A DNA stretch of 64,000 nucleotides from Lineolata rhizophorae (Eukaryota > Ascomycota > Dothideomycetes > Lineolatales > Lineolataceae), in contig MU001699.1 of NCBI GenBank assembly GCA_010093515.1, positions 328,889 to 392,888 on the forward strand, written 5' to 3'. The position numbers and the translations under genes are program-made. The notes under the pieces were generated by a model. It was not told where the DNA came from. It searched no databases and saw only the letters and a list, made by a program, of their open reading frames with translations. Below, in pieces: positions 11,354-24,388 of the stretch (position 1 is its first letter; each line of letters starts with the position of its first letter).

Positions 11354-12800
11354 ATGCCCTTCAAATTCCAATACCTCCGGACCGTCATGTCGGTTCAGAG
11401 TGTTGTCGAGGGCGTTTTCGGTAGGCTGATTCCTCCCTTTTGAGCTCTTGAGGTTTTCCATTTTTCCAGACCCAATTCGCGTGTCGTGCTATTTGCCCAA
11501 TTGCGTGAAGAGAAGCTCGATCTACAGTTCTTGCTAACGCAGTCTACTCCCAGCCGTCAACAAGCCGCCTTCTCTTTCCTCCGCCCAAGCTCTCCGCGAC
11601 CTCCAAGTTCAATTCAACGAGTCCTCGCTTTTCGCACCCTGGCTTTCCGCGCAGCGCGAAAAGCGCGCCGCCGAGCCGCAGCGGGGTCGGCGGAGGCGCC
11701 GCGAGAAGCGCATCCAGGTGAAGCTCGGACATGGCGGGACGCTGGACCCTATGGCAACGGGGGTGCTCATTGTGGGTGTCGGGGCCGGGACCAAATCGCT
11801 GCAGGACTTCCTTAGCTGCCGGAAGACGTATGACACGGTAGTGCTATTTGGGGCGACGAGCGAGAGCTACGATGCGTGGGGCAAGCTGGTTGCAGTACAG
11901 AAGGACCGGAGTAAATTGAAGGAGTTGACTAGGGACAAGGTTGAGAGTGCGCTGGAGAAGTTTAGGGGCAAGATCATGCAGAAGCCACCGATATTCTCAG
12001 CGCTAAGGATTGATGGGAAGAGGCTCTATGAGTATGCAAGGGAAGGTAAAGAACTGCCTAGGGAGATTGAGGAGAGGCCGGTTGAGGTGTACGATCTGGA
12101 AATGCTGGAGTGGTATGAGGGCGGGACGCATCCGTGGAAGTATCCCGACGAGGTGGCTGCTGATGAAGAGAGAACACTAGCGGGAAAGGTGATGGGAGTG
12201 TCAGAGGAAGATAAGAATGCGGCTCTGGGAAGCAGTTCGAAGCGCAGGAGGGTTGAAGAAGATGCCGTGAGCAAGGCTGTTGGAGACTCTGGTTCGACCA
12301 AGAAGCAGAAGACTGAAAAGACCGAAGAGCAGTTTGCTTCTACCAACCCGGAACCAGAGTCTGAACAATCCCCGCCCGTCGTCGCAGGCGACTCGCCATT
12401 GGCTAGCACCGAACCTCAAGCATCTGGCGCCCTCAAGTCAGATGTGATCAATTCTGTGGATAATCCTACAGAGCAGCCAGTCTCCACTCCGTCGGCATCA
12501 TCAATGGGTTCATTCGCCCCTGCCGCACGCGTCCGCGTAACGTCGTCGTCAGGCTTCTACGTCCGGTCTCTCTGCCATGACTTGGGCAAGGCTGTGGGCT
12601 CCTATGGTCTCATGACCGAGCTCGTGCGCAAGAAACAAGCTGATTTCGAACTTGGGAAGAATGTGATTGAGTTTGAGGATTTCAATAAGGGGGAAGAGGT
12701 GTGGGGCTCTAAGGTGAGGGAGCAATTGGGGCAATGGATGAATGCAAGAGAAGAAAAGAAGCGGAAAGAAGAAGAGAGGAGAGCGAGCATACCGCCATAG
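11354..12800 (+). CDS. PUS4: tRNA pseudouridine-55 synthase, TruB/PUS4 family
   Basis: Exon 1 runs from ATG 11354 or 11387 to 11420, and exon 2 is 11554-12800. This gives 437 or 426 aa. PUS4 makes pseudouridine-55 in the T loop of cytosolic and mitochondrial tRNAs. The motif GHGGTLDPMATGVL carries the catalytic Asp (residue 76 counted from ATG 11387). KPPIFSALRIDGKRLYEYAREG and RVTSSSGFYVRSLCHDLG are the other TruB motifs. A charged insert of about 130 residues (about 12160-12500) separates the two halves of the catalytic domain, as is common in fungi. The first exon supplies the conserved FAVNKPPSLSS strand, which is why the 133-base intron is called. Confidence 0.9.
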
Positions 12801-13226
12801 AGGCGTCATGCGGAATTGTAGTAGGGAGGTATTCATGCGAGTCATTCGGATAACTGTATATATTAGACTAGAACTTCATTCTTGTAATTCAATGTTGCCT
12901 ACTTATGTTCCACTCGTAGAGTGCCGTTCGGTACTAACACCTCGGTTTGCACGCTAACGGTCGTGACTAGCAAACCTCTGCACCAGTAGCTGGGCTTGGA
13001 ATTCTGCCTCCATCAAGCATTTGGTGCAGGATCACTCGCTCCCATACAGTGCCAAGGCCATGGATTAATTCTAATTTGTAATAGTTTAGATCAAAACGTA
13101 AACAATCTTTCCGACTCTGACGGTAAACCAATTCTAGCTCTAGTTGACCTGAAGCCGTCTTCATTTGTGGACTTAAGCCACTAGTCTCTGACCTCCAAAC
13201 AGCCACTCATTAACTAGCGTAAGGCA
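12801..13226. other. Intergenic between convergent PUS4 and ADAL genes
   Basis: A 426-base spacer holding both 3' untranslated regions. Nothing else is recognisable. Confidence 0.5.
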
Positions 13227-15119
13227 TCAGAAATCGTACCTGCCATCATTCCAGCCCTCCCAATTTCCATAAATCTTTACCAGTCTATCAATCTCATCTT
13301 GGCCGCCGAATATAGCACCCACAGCTCCCAGGCAGAGTCGCTTGATGTCGGCCTTATGCAAGTCAAAGTGCTCGGCAGCCAGATAATACTCGTTGGACAA
13401 CGGGCTACAAAACACGCCCACATCGTCCGTCTATTCCAAGTCAGCGACGACACCAAACCAACACCTCCACCACCATCGTAGGACTCACCGCCAACGCCAC
13501 CGGCACCCCCACATCCTTCCACCACCCAAAATGATGCCCCTCAACCCCCCCCTCCACCATCCCCGCAAGCACATTGCAACTCAAGCACAACTCGACCGGC
13601 AGGCCCCTCCTCACGACCTCCCTCCTCACCTCATCCCCCACATGAACGACATGGCCCAACCTCCGCGGGCGCCACCCCAGCAGCTCCCACAGCTCGGCCT
13701 CGCCGCCGCCGCCGGCCGCCTCGCCCACCTCGCCGAAGTGCACCGCGACGCCCAGACCGGCGGCGGCGGCGCGCGCGAACGCGGCGGCGAAGATGCCGAC
13801 GTCGCCGCGGGCCGGGTTGCCGCCGAGGTCGACGCCGACGACGCCGGCGTGCCGGCGCGCGATGGCGAGGTCGACGATGTGCGCGGCCGCGGCGGCGTCG
13901 TGGGAGCCGCGGTCGACGGATAGGATGAGGCGGGCGTGGAGGCGCGTGTCTGGGCGGGCGTTGTGGGCGGCGAGGGCGGATAGGACGAGGTCGATGTGGG
14001 CGGCGGGGGAGAGGGGCGTGGGAGAGGGGGGCGAGGGCAGCGCGCGCGGTGTGGTGCGGAGTTCGGCGTAGACGACGTTGTCGGCTTCGAAGGAGGTGAG
14101 GACGGAGTGGGTGGAGTATCTGTTGAGGGGGGGGGGGGTGAGTTGGGATGGGAAGATATACGGAAGAGTCCCGAAGGAGGAGGGTTTTGGTATGTTTCGG
14201 ATTGGGGAGTGATGATTGGTAGTTGTATTGGACTAGGGATAGGGGAAAGGGAAGGGGGGTAGGAGGTATTACTCTATCGATTGGGGGTCACTGCATAATT
14301 TATATATATAGGACGAGAACAGCGGGAAGAATCTGATAAGCGCCGCACGAGGGCCATTAGATTAGCGCAATTGGCGGTTCCGTAAGAGGTTTGTTGTGGA
14401 ACATGGAGCGCTGAATGGCACAGCAGGACGGAGTTCGTGGTGTACGAGGGACGTGGACGGCGACCTGTGTATCGTCGCACCGAAAAAGACAACCCGACGG
14501 GACGACAAGAGGGGCAAAATTTCAAACCCGCTTTCTCCACTTTGCCGCATTGTGGATCTTTAAAACCCGTGTCCCACTCTTCCAGCGCCGACTGAAATTT
14601 TGGGAAGCGAGCTGTGATCTGCATATATGAACCGTTGAAACCAAAACTCTTGGCGAACCGCCCAAAACGGAAGATGAGGATATTCGGAGAATATCGAATA
14701 GATTAAAAGAAACAGAAAAAAAATACAAAACATAGTCTTACGTGTGCAGATCGTAGTCGACCTTGCCGGGGGGAATCGCCACGAGGGGGTCCTCTAGGTC
14801 TAGGTCGAGCTCTGCGGCTTTCTTGCGGCACCAGATCTCATGGAGACACTCGCGCGAGATGCTGCCGCTGAGGTGCGCGTGAAGCTGGTTTTTTTAATAT
14901 GGAGCGATCAGCGGCGGTCGCGGGGCTTTCATGTAGGACGCATTCCGTTCGGCACGCCCGGAGCGGGCTGGGGCACATGCAATGCACCGTAAAAATTTTA
15001 GGTACAGGGCTCACCTCGATCTTAGGCAGAGCTTGTGTGAAGGCGCGCAGAGCGATGTTGTTGCCCTCCGCCGCTTCCGTCGACGCCAGCGGCGATTCAA
15101 AAAGTTGTGATTCCGCCAT
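13227..15119 (-). CDS. Adenosine deaminase-like protein (N6-methyl-AMP deaminase family)
   Basis: Exons 15015-15119, 14742-14884, 14273-14332, 13489-14119 and 13227-13430 give 380 aa (human ADAL is about 355). The family hydrolytically deaminates N6-methyl-AMP or adenosine-type substrates in the cytosol. LPKIELHAHLSGSIS near residues 31-45 carries the HxH zinc pair. Later come a 60-base exon coding FFPLFSSYIYKLC, then YAELRTTPR, VHFGEVGEAAG (catalytic Glu region), GHHFGWW and ALATDDVGVFCSPLSNEY (zinc/catalytic Asp). GHHFG and TDD-GVF fit ADAL better than classical ADA or fungal adenine deaminase AAH1. All junctions keep frame. The acceptor of intron 3 is preceded by a 12-base C tract on the coding strand (14127-14138). 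Exon 4 is extremely GC-rich. Confidence 0.85.
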
Positions 15120-17330
15120 GGCTTTAGAGGATGTAGGCTGCAGAGTGGGCGTCCGGAGGAGCACCAATAAGTCTATGATTGCAGTCGAAATATGCTCACG
15201 CTTTGGCGAGAAATCTGTGTCTACGCATGGATGGATTGGGAAGGCCAGCAACCGCCGTGTGCGGCGTGAATGCGAAGAGGAAGGCCTCCAATGGAGGCGG
15301 AGACTAGGATTGCCTAAGGCCTCGCTAGCCGCTTCGTAGGGGCTGCGGTATGGCTGAAGTCTGCTCAGGAACTGGACCTGTCCTGAGAGAGGCTTATGTA
15401 GCTGGCGAAAGCTGCGAATGGATTTGACATAACCTGGAAAGATCCGAGTGTCGGTGAAGCATTACGTGTTTGTGTCGCACAGGAATAAATTTTGTTTGCT
15501 GTGAAAGCTTAGCTAGACTTGCGACGACACAAAATGACTGACGGCTCGAATTGCTAACACTGGAATTGGGGAAAGACACTCAATCGAGCCTATAATGGCA
15601 CATTTAAGTTTGATGAATTCGAACACTTTGTGTGATTTACGACCGTGGTTGAAGGAGTCAAAGGATTCGAAGAAATTAACCTGGGTATCTGAGATATACC
15701 GCTAGACAATTTTGGTTGATCGCCATCGCACGAATGCCGTATTGGTATCCATTCGGCATTTTTGCTAGTAAATGCCTGGTAACGTGCCCAACCCACGAGA
15801 AAAGTTAGTTGACGTGCCCATTGAGATTGAGATGCGTTAGAGTGCCCGAAGCAACTAAGACATGGGCGAAAAATCAACCCCGCTCTAACTGACGTGTGTT
15901 CGTAGGGTGTACCTATGAAATACTCACGGGCACCTCTGCTAGATCAAGGAGGATGAGCTTATTTTGAGCTGTGGAAGGAAACTAAGACGTTGTGCTTAGT
16001 AGCGAGATGGCAGAGACGAGGGAAAGGCAAGCCGAGGCTGGCGCGGCGTGTACCAGCCACAGGCGACCGCTGGCGGCCAGGGGCGGCCTTACCCCGGACG
16101 AGGTGGTGAGGGTGGCTGACTAACTGAGACAAGGCGCCGAGGACGATCGACGCCATTTCCGGGCGGGCCATTGGGTTGACCATTCCGACGGGATGAGGCC
16201 CAGGGGCTTGAGTGCACAACTGCGGCATCGGCGAGGACGGGCATCTGCGCAGTGGGTACGTACTTGCACAGGCTGCGGATGGAGGAATTGCCCGCTCTGC
16301 CTCTCGTCCCCCCGGAAGGCACAATATAAAGGCGGCTCGTATTCGAACGATGGAGAGCAGCGACCGGGCCATCTCGCGGCTAACGGCGTGCTAGGGCCGG
16401 GCCCGGCTGACGGGGAACGTGCCTACGCACATAGCATGAGGAGGGTTCGATGCCGGCCAGCTGGTGCCAGGCTGCTTGCGCGGTGACGGAGCGGTGCCTG
16501 AGCGCGGACGCCGGCCCAGGCCGCGAGCCGGCCCCCAATCGCTCTTGCGCCCGCGGCCCCCGACCGCGAGAACCGCCTCCGCCTCCGCGCCTCGTCTCCG
16601 CCCGCAGCACTCGCCTTCAGTTGCTAAGCATTCACTTCCCTTCATCTTTGACTTTTTCTTTTTCTTTCTCTTGCCGGCAGCTGTTCCAACGGCGGCGCCC
16701 ACCCCCGGCTGCTCCCCGTCCGCGCCCCCAGACTCGCTGCGCTCGAGGCAGGCCGCGGCGCCGCCATTAAGCTTTCTCGGCTGCCCCAGCACCAGCCCTC
16801 AGCCAAATACTAGCGCACCGCCCGGCCTGCGCCCGCTGCCCTCCGCGCTGCCAGAACTCCGTGCCCCGTCCGCACCGTAGCGTCAATCTCCCGCGCCTCC
16901 GTTCCCTTCTCCCTTCCCACCCCCCAGCCCCGTCACCCGCGCCCTTCCCTCTCGCCGCCCTCTCCTTCCCATCCATCGACCACGCATCTTGCTCGCCCTT
17001 CGCCGTCGTCCGCCGTCGCCATCGCTCTCCGGCCTCGTCGCAGGCCCGCGCCGAGCCCGCCCTTCGCCGCCAGCCCGCAGCCCGCAGCCGACGCCGAGAA
17101 GCGGCCCCGGGCCAGCCGCGGCCCGTTGAGGTGTCGCATCCCCCCCCCGAACAGCTTGCTGCTCCGGCTTTCTTGCTCGTCGCCAGCCCCGTCGCGGGAT
17201 CCAGCACACTCCACCCCCGCGCCCCTGGATCGCGAGCCCTGCGCTACGCACCTCCACGCACCTCTTCCTTCCCGCCGCCACAATTCTTCGCCTGCCGGCT
17301 CCCGCCTGGGCCGAGTAGCATTCGCCCATC
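15120..17330. other. Divergent intergenic region ADAL / G beta with long pyrimidine-rich leader
   Basis: No gene is supported in 15120-16500. From about 16500 to 17330 the + strand is GC- and CT-rich with tracts such as 16651-16675 ending in a GCAG acceptor-like site, as expected for a long 5' leader of the G beta gene, possibly with a leader intron. The overlapping frames here on both strands are composition effects. Confidence 0.4.
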
Positions 17331-18819
17331 ATGTCGGACATGAACGCCGAGAGCATCCAGCAGAAGATCCAGATCGCGCGGCGCGATGCCGAGGCGCTCA
17401 AGGACCGGATAAAACGCAAGAAAGATGAGCTTGCTGACACCACACGTAAGTTGAAGCTGATGACCAGCCCGTCGCCCTTTCACCTGCTGTCGCGCCCCGT
17501 GCTCTTCCATCATTTCGGCCTGCGCGATACCGCCATGGCTCGCCGCTCGTGCCTGCCGTCAAGCTGCAATGCGTCTGACCAAAGCTCTCTCCCACAGTTC
17601 GCGAGGTCGCACGGCAACGCGTGGACCAATTGCCCAGGCTCACGATGAAGACAAAGCGGACCCTCAAGGGCCACCTGGCCAAGATTTACGCCATGCACTG
17701 GTCGACCGATCGCCGACACCTTGTCTCCGCCTCTCAAGATGGCAAGCTCATCATCTGGGATGCCTACACAACCAACAAGGTGCACGCCATTCCGCTGCGC
17801 TCATCGTGGGTCATGACCTGCGCCTACTCGCCCAGCGGCAACTACGTAGCCTGTGGAGGTCTCGACAACATTTGCTCCATCTACAACCTCTCGGCGCGCG
17901 AAGGGCCGACCCGCGTCGCACGCGAGCTGTCCGGCCATTCGGGTTACCTCAGCTGTTGCCGCTTCATTAGCGACCGCCGCATCTTGACCTCCTCCGGCGA
18001 CATGACCTGCGTGCTGTGGGATCTGGAGACGGGCTCCAAGATCCACGAGTTCGCCGACCATTTGGGCGACGTCATGAGCCTGAGCATAAACCCGCTCGAC
18101 AATAACCAGTTCGTCTCGGGCGCTTGCGACGCTTTCGCGAAGCTTTGGGACATCCGTGCCGCCAAATGCGTGCAGACCTTCGCCGCCCACGACTCGGACA
18201 TCAACGCCATCCAGTACTTCCCCAATGGCAATGCCTTCGGAACTGGCTCCGACGATGCGTCGTGCCGCCTTTTCGACATCCGCGCCGATCGCGAGCTCCA
18301 GAGCTACACGGTACGGATCGCACGTTTCTTTTTTTTTTTTTTTTCCGCATTTCTAATCCCTAAATTGCGCGCCTTTTTCTCTTAAGAGAAAGGGCCACCG
18401 GTATATGGGGCGCGCTTTCCCCATTCGTTTTGCCGAGAGACGCTAACTTTAGACTTCCGTTAGATTGGCGAGCCGGTTTGCGGCATCACTTCGGTCGCTT
18501 TCTCCGTTTCGGGCAGACTGCTCTTCGCCGGCTACGATGATTTCGAGTGCAAGGTGAGCCATCGCACTTTCAACCGAAAGACTATTGTGGCCTTTGGCTA
18601 ACCGTATCGCGCGAATAGGTTTGGGACACTCTTCGGGGAGAACGTGTGGGTACACTTCAAGGCCACGACAACCGCGTCAGCTGCCTCGGTGTTAGCAACG
18701 ATGCGATGAGCTTGTGCACGGGATCGTGGGATTCAATGGTACGGGCTCCCCCCCTTTCAGAGTTGCACATACAAGACGACTAACAAGCCTCCGATGTGTA
18801 GCTCAGGATATGGGCGTAG
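17331..18819 (+). CDS. Heterotrimeric G protein beta subunit
   Basis: Exons 17331-17445, 17598-18310, 18464-18553, 18619-18738 and 18802-18819 give 351 aa. G beta forms the G beta-gamma dimer that transmits GPCR signals at the plasma membrane (SfaD/GNB-1 type in filamentous fungi). The N-terminal helix (about 1-40: [20 protein letters not shown]) is the coiled coil that binds G gamma. Seven WD40 repeats follow, with [47 protein letters not shown] and [15 protein letters not shown] among them. The last exon is only 18 bases and codes LRIWA plus stop, the family's usual end. Intron 2 holds a T run (18329-18345). The next gene on this strand codes a phosducin-like protein, a known G beta-gamma folding partner. 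Confidence 0.95.
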
Positions 18820-20370
18820 ACGAAAACGTAATCACCGGCATAGAAGCTACCAGCCAAGTCCTACGAGCCTTACCCTCCGTACAGTCTTTCGATACTCTCA
18901 TTCACAGGCGTACCTGTGGATACTCTCGCTATACCCCCGCTACTCGAGAGCGAGGCCGTCATAGACTCGGCGATTTTCCTTTCTTTAAAGTTCATAATGT
19001 GCGATATTCAAGTGTGCAATGTTTGATAAGGTTGTGGTGGTTCAGGCTTCGAAAGGTTGGATTGAAGGAAGGCGAAGTGCGGAAGGAAAACTCGTTCGTC
19101 GGCCTCGGAAGCACATTCAATGCATCTATTTGCCAAGAGTTATTCCGTGCATTGGGCCCTCGGAAAAGATGTCTGGTTGCTGGGAGTGGTAGTTCTTTAA
19201 AGGCCTCCTCTGGGTGCTTCCGGGCTCGATCACAAATTCATCAGTTCTGTTCTCGTCGTGTGTCCGGTCACTTCTTTTCTTCCGGTAGCTGGCGGTTTGC
19301 TTTTTTATTACCCTTATGCTTGTCTGCTTTCCTTCTCCTTTTTACGAAAGGCCAAAAACAAGGCACGCCTTTTACGGCTTCCTCTCGAACCAGATTATCC
19401 CCTTCTTCCTCTCGGACTTACTTCGGCTTCCTCCCTTCTTGCTACGTTCTGGCCGAAGTAGTGGTGTTTGCTGTGGTTCGGTCCTCTCCAGGTTCTCATC
19501 ACTTCGTATCTCCCAAAAGAGCACAATAAAAGCCCTTCCTAAATGCTCAACATGTCTCACGGTCTTTTCTATCACCCTCACCCGTCTGCCTCCTTTGAAC
19601 TCCTCTTGATGTACCTTCGTGTCTACCGAAGCCGCTTTGAACTTCTCTCCTTGCGTTGGACCACTGAGCAAATGGCCCTCGCTTGACTTCTATGGAACTC
19701 TTCTCTGTGCACATTGTTTGTCCTTTTCTTCTTACCTTTATCGGAAATTTTGAGCCCCCACCAACACCCCCCCCCCCTTTTCTTTTTTTGCTTTGTCTCA
19801 TTACCCTTCTCCAGTGTACTTTTTTCTGTGTATCCCGGATGGTCATAGCAAGCGATTCCCACCGTGGGTTTGTGTGCGTCTGTGTCTGTACACGGCACGC
19901 TTGTTTTCACCTTTGTTTTCTTTTTCTTTTTTTGTGATCTTTTTTTTTTCGACTTTTCTTATGTATTCAAGTGTGTGTGTGCGTCTTTCGGGAGCCGGGC
20001 GTCGATAGTAATGAGAACTGGCTTTTTAAAAGTTATAGATTGGGCTTGCTCGTGCTGGGGTTGGTGATGTGGTCTTTGGCTTTGAGGTGGCGGTATCGGA
20101 GTCAGTCTTGGTAGTTGATAGTACTGGCAGCTGCATGTGAGACTATACTGACATGGGTGCACGAGCCGTGAACAGCGAACTAACTTTGGCAACGTCGGAT
20201 ATGTTCCTGTCATTCCTCGATGGCCGCAAAGAGGGACTAACGAGCACAAATGACAGCGCAGGTATAATGGAGCCCGCCTTCGGGCAGGGCAGCTCCGCCA
20301 ACAACAGGACGAGTCTCCCACCCCGAACCCACCCACATGCAGATGCCTACAAAGATCACTAGACCTCACA
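18820..20370. other. Downstream of G beta; pyrimidine-rich + strand
   Basis: No coding gene is supported. About 19250-19980 is strongly C+T-rich on the + strand (39 and 45 of 60 bases in two lines counted), with an 11-base C run at 19767-19777 and a TG-rich tail at 19970-19982. It may be a long untranslated region or an unrecognised non-coding transcript. Confidence 0.35.
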
Positions 20371-23300
20371 TGCGCGCCGCTCAGGCGAAAGGATTAGGAT
20401 GCAAAGCGTATCTTAGTACCTTACGTATTAAGGCTGATTCTGCCGCCCTTGCTGCTGCCTATGTCGACTTGCCTTAGGTGCAGCGCGCGTGCATGCTTAG
20501 GGCATGCATGAAGGGGCGGGCGGCTTGGGATTCGCGTATCTGGGTAGATAGACAGGTACGCAGGTAGGCACGCTCGAAGTGTTCACGGAGCTGGGCAGGG
20601 GTTTCGATTTTTGGGGCTGTGGAGACTGCGGATGGAGTGGATGGAGTTAGGTGGGCTGTAAATGGCTAGGGTTGCCGGAGGGTTTGGGTAGGTAGGTACA
20701 TATTTGGGGTCAGCAGAGAAGATTTAAGGTTAAGCTTAAGAGGGTGGGTGTGGCGTGGGGGTTCGTCGTGGAGTTGGTTGTTGGATGGTTCAAAGGTTGG
20801 GGGTTCTGGGGGTTGGCTAAGTGTAGGCGTATCTTCTCTTGGATCTCCGAAAATAAAGTTCCGTTCTGGAGGATGCGGCTATGAATTGAGCGCATAGGGC
20901 GTGCTTGGGGGAACAGGAGTAGATTCAAGGCGGCCAAAGTCTTCTTTAAACTTGACTAGAACGGAGTTACTCGGACACGTTCTGGATCGTCTCCACGAGT
21001 CGGACGCATTGCACTTCGTGAACTGTCGCGATGCGTCTGTCTAGGTCGGCTTGTTTGGAATCCCTTGCTCCGACATCTATAGACCTTTCCGGTGCATAAA
21101 ACAAGGGTAGATATATTTGTTCGCGGAATCAAGCCACGGCTCCAGTTGCTTTACGCATGCAATCGGGATACCAAGCCTTGGGGAAGGAGCTGAAAGTCGT
21201 AGGTTGCGGCGTCTTGTCATGCGTTTCGAGGGTGTAGAATGCCGGACTTAACTGTGAGCTCTGCTTCCTGCAGTGGTGGCTATTAATAGGATGTGTACGG
21301 GGCAAATCCGAGAGCTCACTTTTGCTTCGAAATGGCATTTAGGACGGAAAGTCTTCGAGCACGACAGCAGCTGAGGGCGCGTTGCAGCCCAACGTACTTG
21401 TCAAACTTCAATCTTGGTCAACTTCTAACTCCACATATTCATTCCACGAGGTACGAATTGAGCTGACATTCCGTTGCACATACTTTTCAGCTGTACGCCG
21501 AACTCGGAATTCCATGAGACAATCTTCTAGGAATCGCGAGGCGTGTACTACAAATTAGTCATACTGAAGGCTGAAGGTTGAAAGAGCAGAAGGGGTGCTG
21601 TGAGAATTTCTGCCGCGCTGATTGGCGAATCAATCGTGATTCTTGCGAACTTGAATGATTCACGTGAAATTTGCCGATTTAGGGAATTCGAAAGTGTCGG
21701 GACCTAAAGTCGAACGTCTCATGAGGCCGCCAATCGGGTCTTTCTTCAACTACTTTGGCAATTCCAGAACAACTTGCATCAAAGAGGGGCTGAAGCAATG
21801 CAAAACAGTAGAAGCATATTCTGCTTGGAGTGTCAAGGTGTGGATACGCTTCAAGATCATCGTGAATCGTCTATCTTCGTGACCTTGACATCGAACGAGT
21901 CGACGACACACAATCAAGAGGGGAAAAAAAGAACGAAAGATTGACGATCCATTCGATACTAGTTCGAATGCGCCCTGTTTTCGTTCTGTCCGTGCTTGAG
22001 ACTAACAAAAGGGGAAAGGCTGCGCTAGATGGATTCCCGAACTGTAATGCTTGCATCGTTGGGTGGGGACATTTTTGGCATGTCGTGTATGCAGCTCAAG
22101 TTTGGGTCGGGATATGCAAGGCCAGGGAGACGGTCCCCTCCGCCCTCAATTAATTAACTTTATTTAGCAATAAACACCGCGAATGCGCGTGGCCTCCCAC
22201 AATAGTGTGGGCTAAACATGCCGAATGAAATGCCCAGCTGGCTTGCTATAATTGTCGGAACGTAGATAATTCTTTAGGGTACAGCTGTGCATGGAAGGGT
22301 GTCTGTGTACAGGTTGGACGCAGAAAGTACTGCGTTCTGGCGGAACATGCTGTTCCATGTGACTATCTGTGTCTTAAAGCCCAGTTATTATTACTATCGT
22401 AGGATTAATAGACTTACGAGAGCTTGTTTACTAACACGACAATGCTTTATTGTAGTTACCGGGCTTGTTCACCTGGGCGGTGTGTTTGACTTCCCTGAGT
22501 TTCACATCACTCAATAGAAGCCTACCAACGAGCCATATTTTGACAGCAGAAGAAAAGAAAAGAACGAATTCCTTCTATGCGCATTACAAGCCGGCTAAAA
22601 CACGCTTGGCCGTCGTGGACCAAGGGGCTCGCAGCTGGATCTCAGGTCATGTTGGAGGCTTGTCGTGAAACGACGGCCAAGGAAAACAGATCGAAGTGGA
22701 ACGGAAGCCTTCCAGAAGCCTTCTCCATCAGGCGCTTCTGGCCAAAGCGCACAATCCGCGACTCGGCTGCGGGCAGGAATGACTTGGCCCGTGGGCGTCA
22801 TGCCCATTGATGATCCGCGTTCCGCACCTTGAGTGGCCGAGGGGGTAATGCGCAATGCGGATATCTCCGCCAGCTTTCCGCCGTTTCATCGCGGGTGGTG
22901 TCGGCACGAACGACGAGCGTAGGGATGTTGACAATTATTCCCCTATCCGGCCCCTGCCCTCACACCTTAGGCTCAACGGCTTTTACCCCGGATCTTAGAT
23001 CCATAGGCGCAACCCCCCCGAGAAAGATCTTATCCCAAATGAACAGAGCGAAGCTCTCATCTCGTGAGAGCATAGGAAGCGTGTTACTGGAAATGGAAAG
23101 GACGCGCACTGGGAAATGAAAGCGGAATAATCTGTTCTTCGTGGACAGTGCGCCTTTGTTGACTTCGAGTCCACTTTCAGCCTGACCACAGTTCCAACCG
23201 ACAACATTTTGCGAAGCGAGCTATAGGTACAGGCTAACAAATATAGCTTGGAAGTGCAGCGTATGTCTGCGAAGAAAATGCATTTCGCTGTGATGGCATA

Positions 23301-24388
23301 GCATATGGTGTGAGCTGCGGCTCGCTACGTCTGCACTCTGCACTCCCAAAACCAAGTCCTCCTTTATGGTAGCGCCTTGTAGCTCGCTCAGGGTCTGGAC
23401 GTGAAGGAACTTCTTCTCTGCATCATTCGAGAGCATTGTGGAGGGACTACTCCTGTGTCTACCCCGCGAAGCAGCACAGAGGGACCTGGTAAGTCGGGTG
23501 TCTGGGTCCACAGCGCCTCTTCCATGCTCGACGCTCTGCCCTGTCCTGCAGGCCTTGTATGTCGAGGGCAACTGGATCGCTTGGGGACTGTTTTAAATTT
23601 GGCAATTGAGAAGAGGGGTGTGCATTGCAGCTCGTCTGAGAATTCCTGGCGCCGAGCGCGCAGCGTGCAGGAGGGAAGACACGCGACGACACGTCGCCCG
23701 GCAGCCCAGCACAGTGGTTATCTCGTTGCTAGGGCACGGCTAGCACGGTTCGGGGCTGGCGTTGCCACGAGGATGGGCGGAGGAGTAAAAAAAGGGCGCG
23801 AGGGAACAAGGGGGCCACGCGACGGGCGCGCGCTCGGCACCCCCGGCCGCGCCAAAGGAAGCTGGGCGATCCGCCGTCTCAGCATCGCCCTGCCGCAGCC
23901 GAAATGCATTGTGATCCTCGCCTCTAGCAGCTCCAGAGACTCGCTCCGGCTGGATGCTCGGCCAATAACCGCCACTCCTGAAACGGCTGGCTGCCTAGCT
24001 GTGACGGCGTTTCGAGTTCGAGGGCGGCCGCACGCTCCCGGCCAGCACCGTCCGCTCATCACGCATCGACTGACCTGCACTTCTCCTCGTCACTCCCACA
24101 CGAACGGACCAAGCACCGGGACCCGTGCCCGCATTCCATTCACTGTCCCATTCCACCATCCAACCCTGCGCGTGCGTTGCTCTGGCCCCAGGCTCACTTT
24201 GCACTGCCCTGTACGCTCCTATCTCCCGGCCTGCCCAGGATCACCCTTCTTGCACCCCCAGAAGCGGCCGTCGACACCTCGTCACCAAGGGAGGCGCGGC
24301 GAGGAAACAAGGAAGCCTGACCCTACATACTACTTAAAACCAGGCCGCCCGCGCCTCAACTTGCTTCGTTTTCCCTTTTTCTTCCACC
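20371..24388. other. Gene-free 4 kb upstream of the phosducin-like gene
   Basis: I recognise no gene, RNA or intact mobile element here. 20371-23400 has ordinary mixed composition with frequent stops. The GC-rich 23400-24388 contains a 337-codon open frame (23401-24414) that overlaps the start of the phosducin-like gene in another frame and has no protein-like features, so it is treated as leader or promoter. A pyrimidine tract (24366-24385) immediately precedes the phosducin-like ATG. Confidence 0.4.

Noticed and set aside
16391-17443. Several overlapping 90-190-codon frames on both strands
   Set aside because: They lie in the GC-rich leader of the G beta gene, and none has conserved motifs or splice partners.
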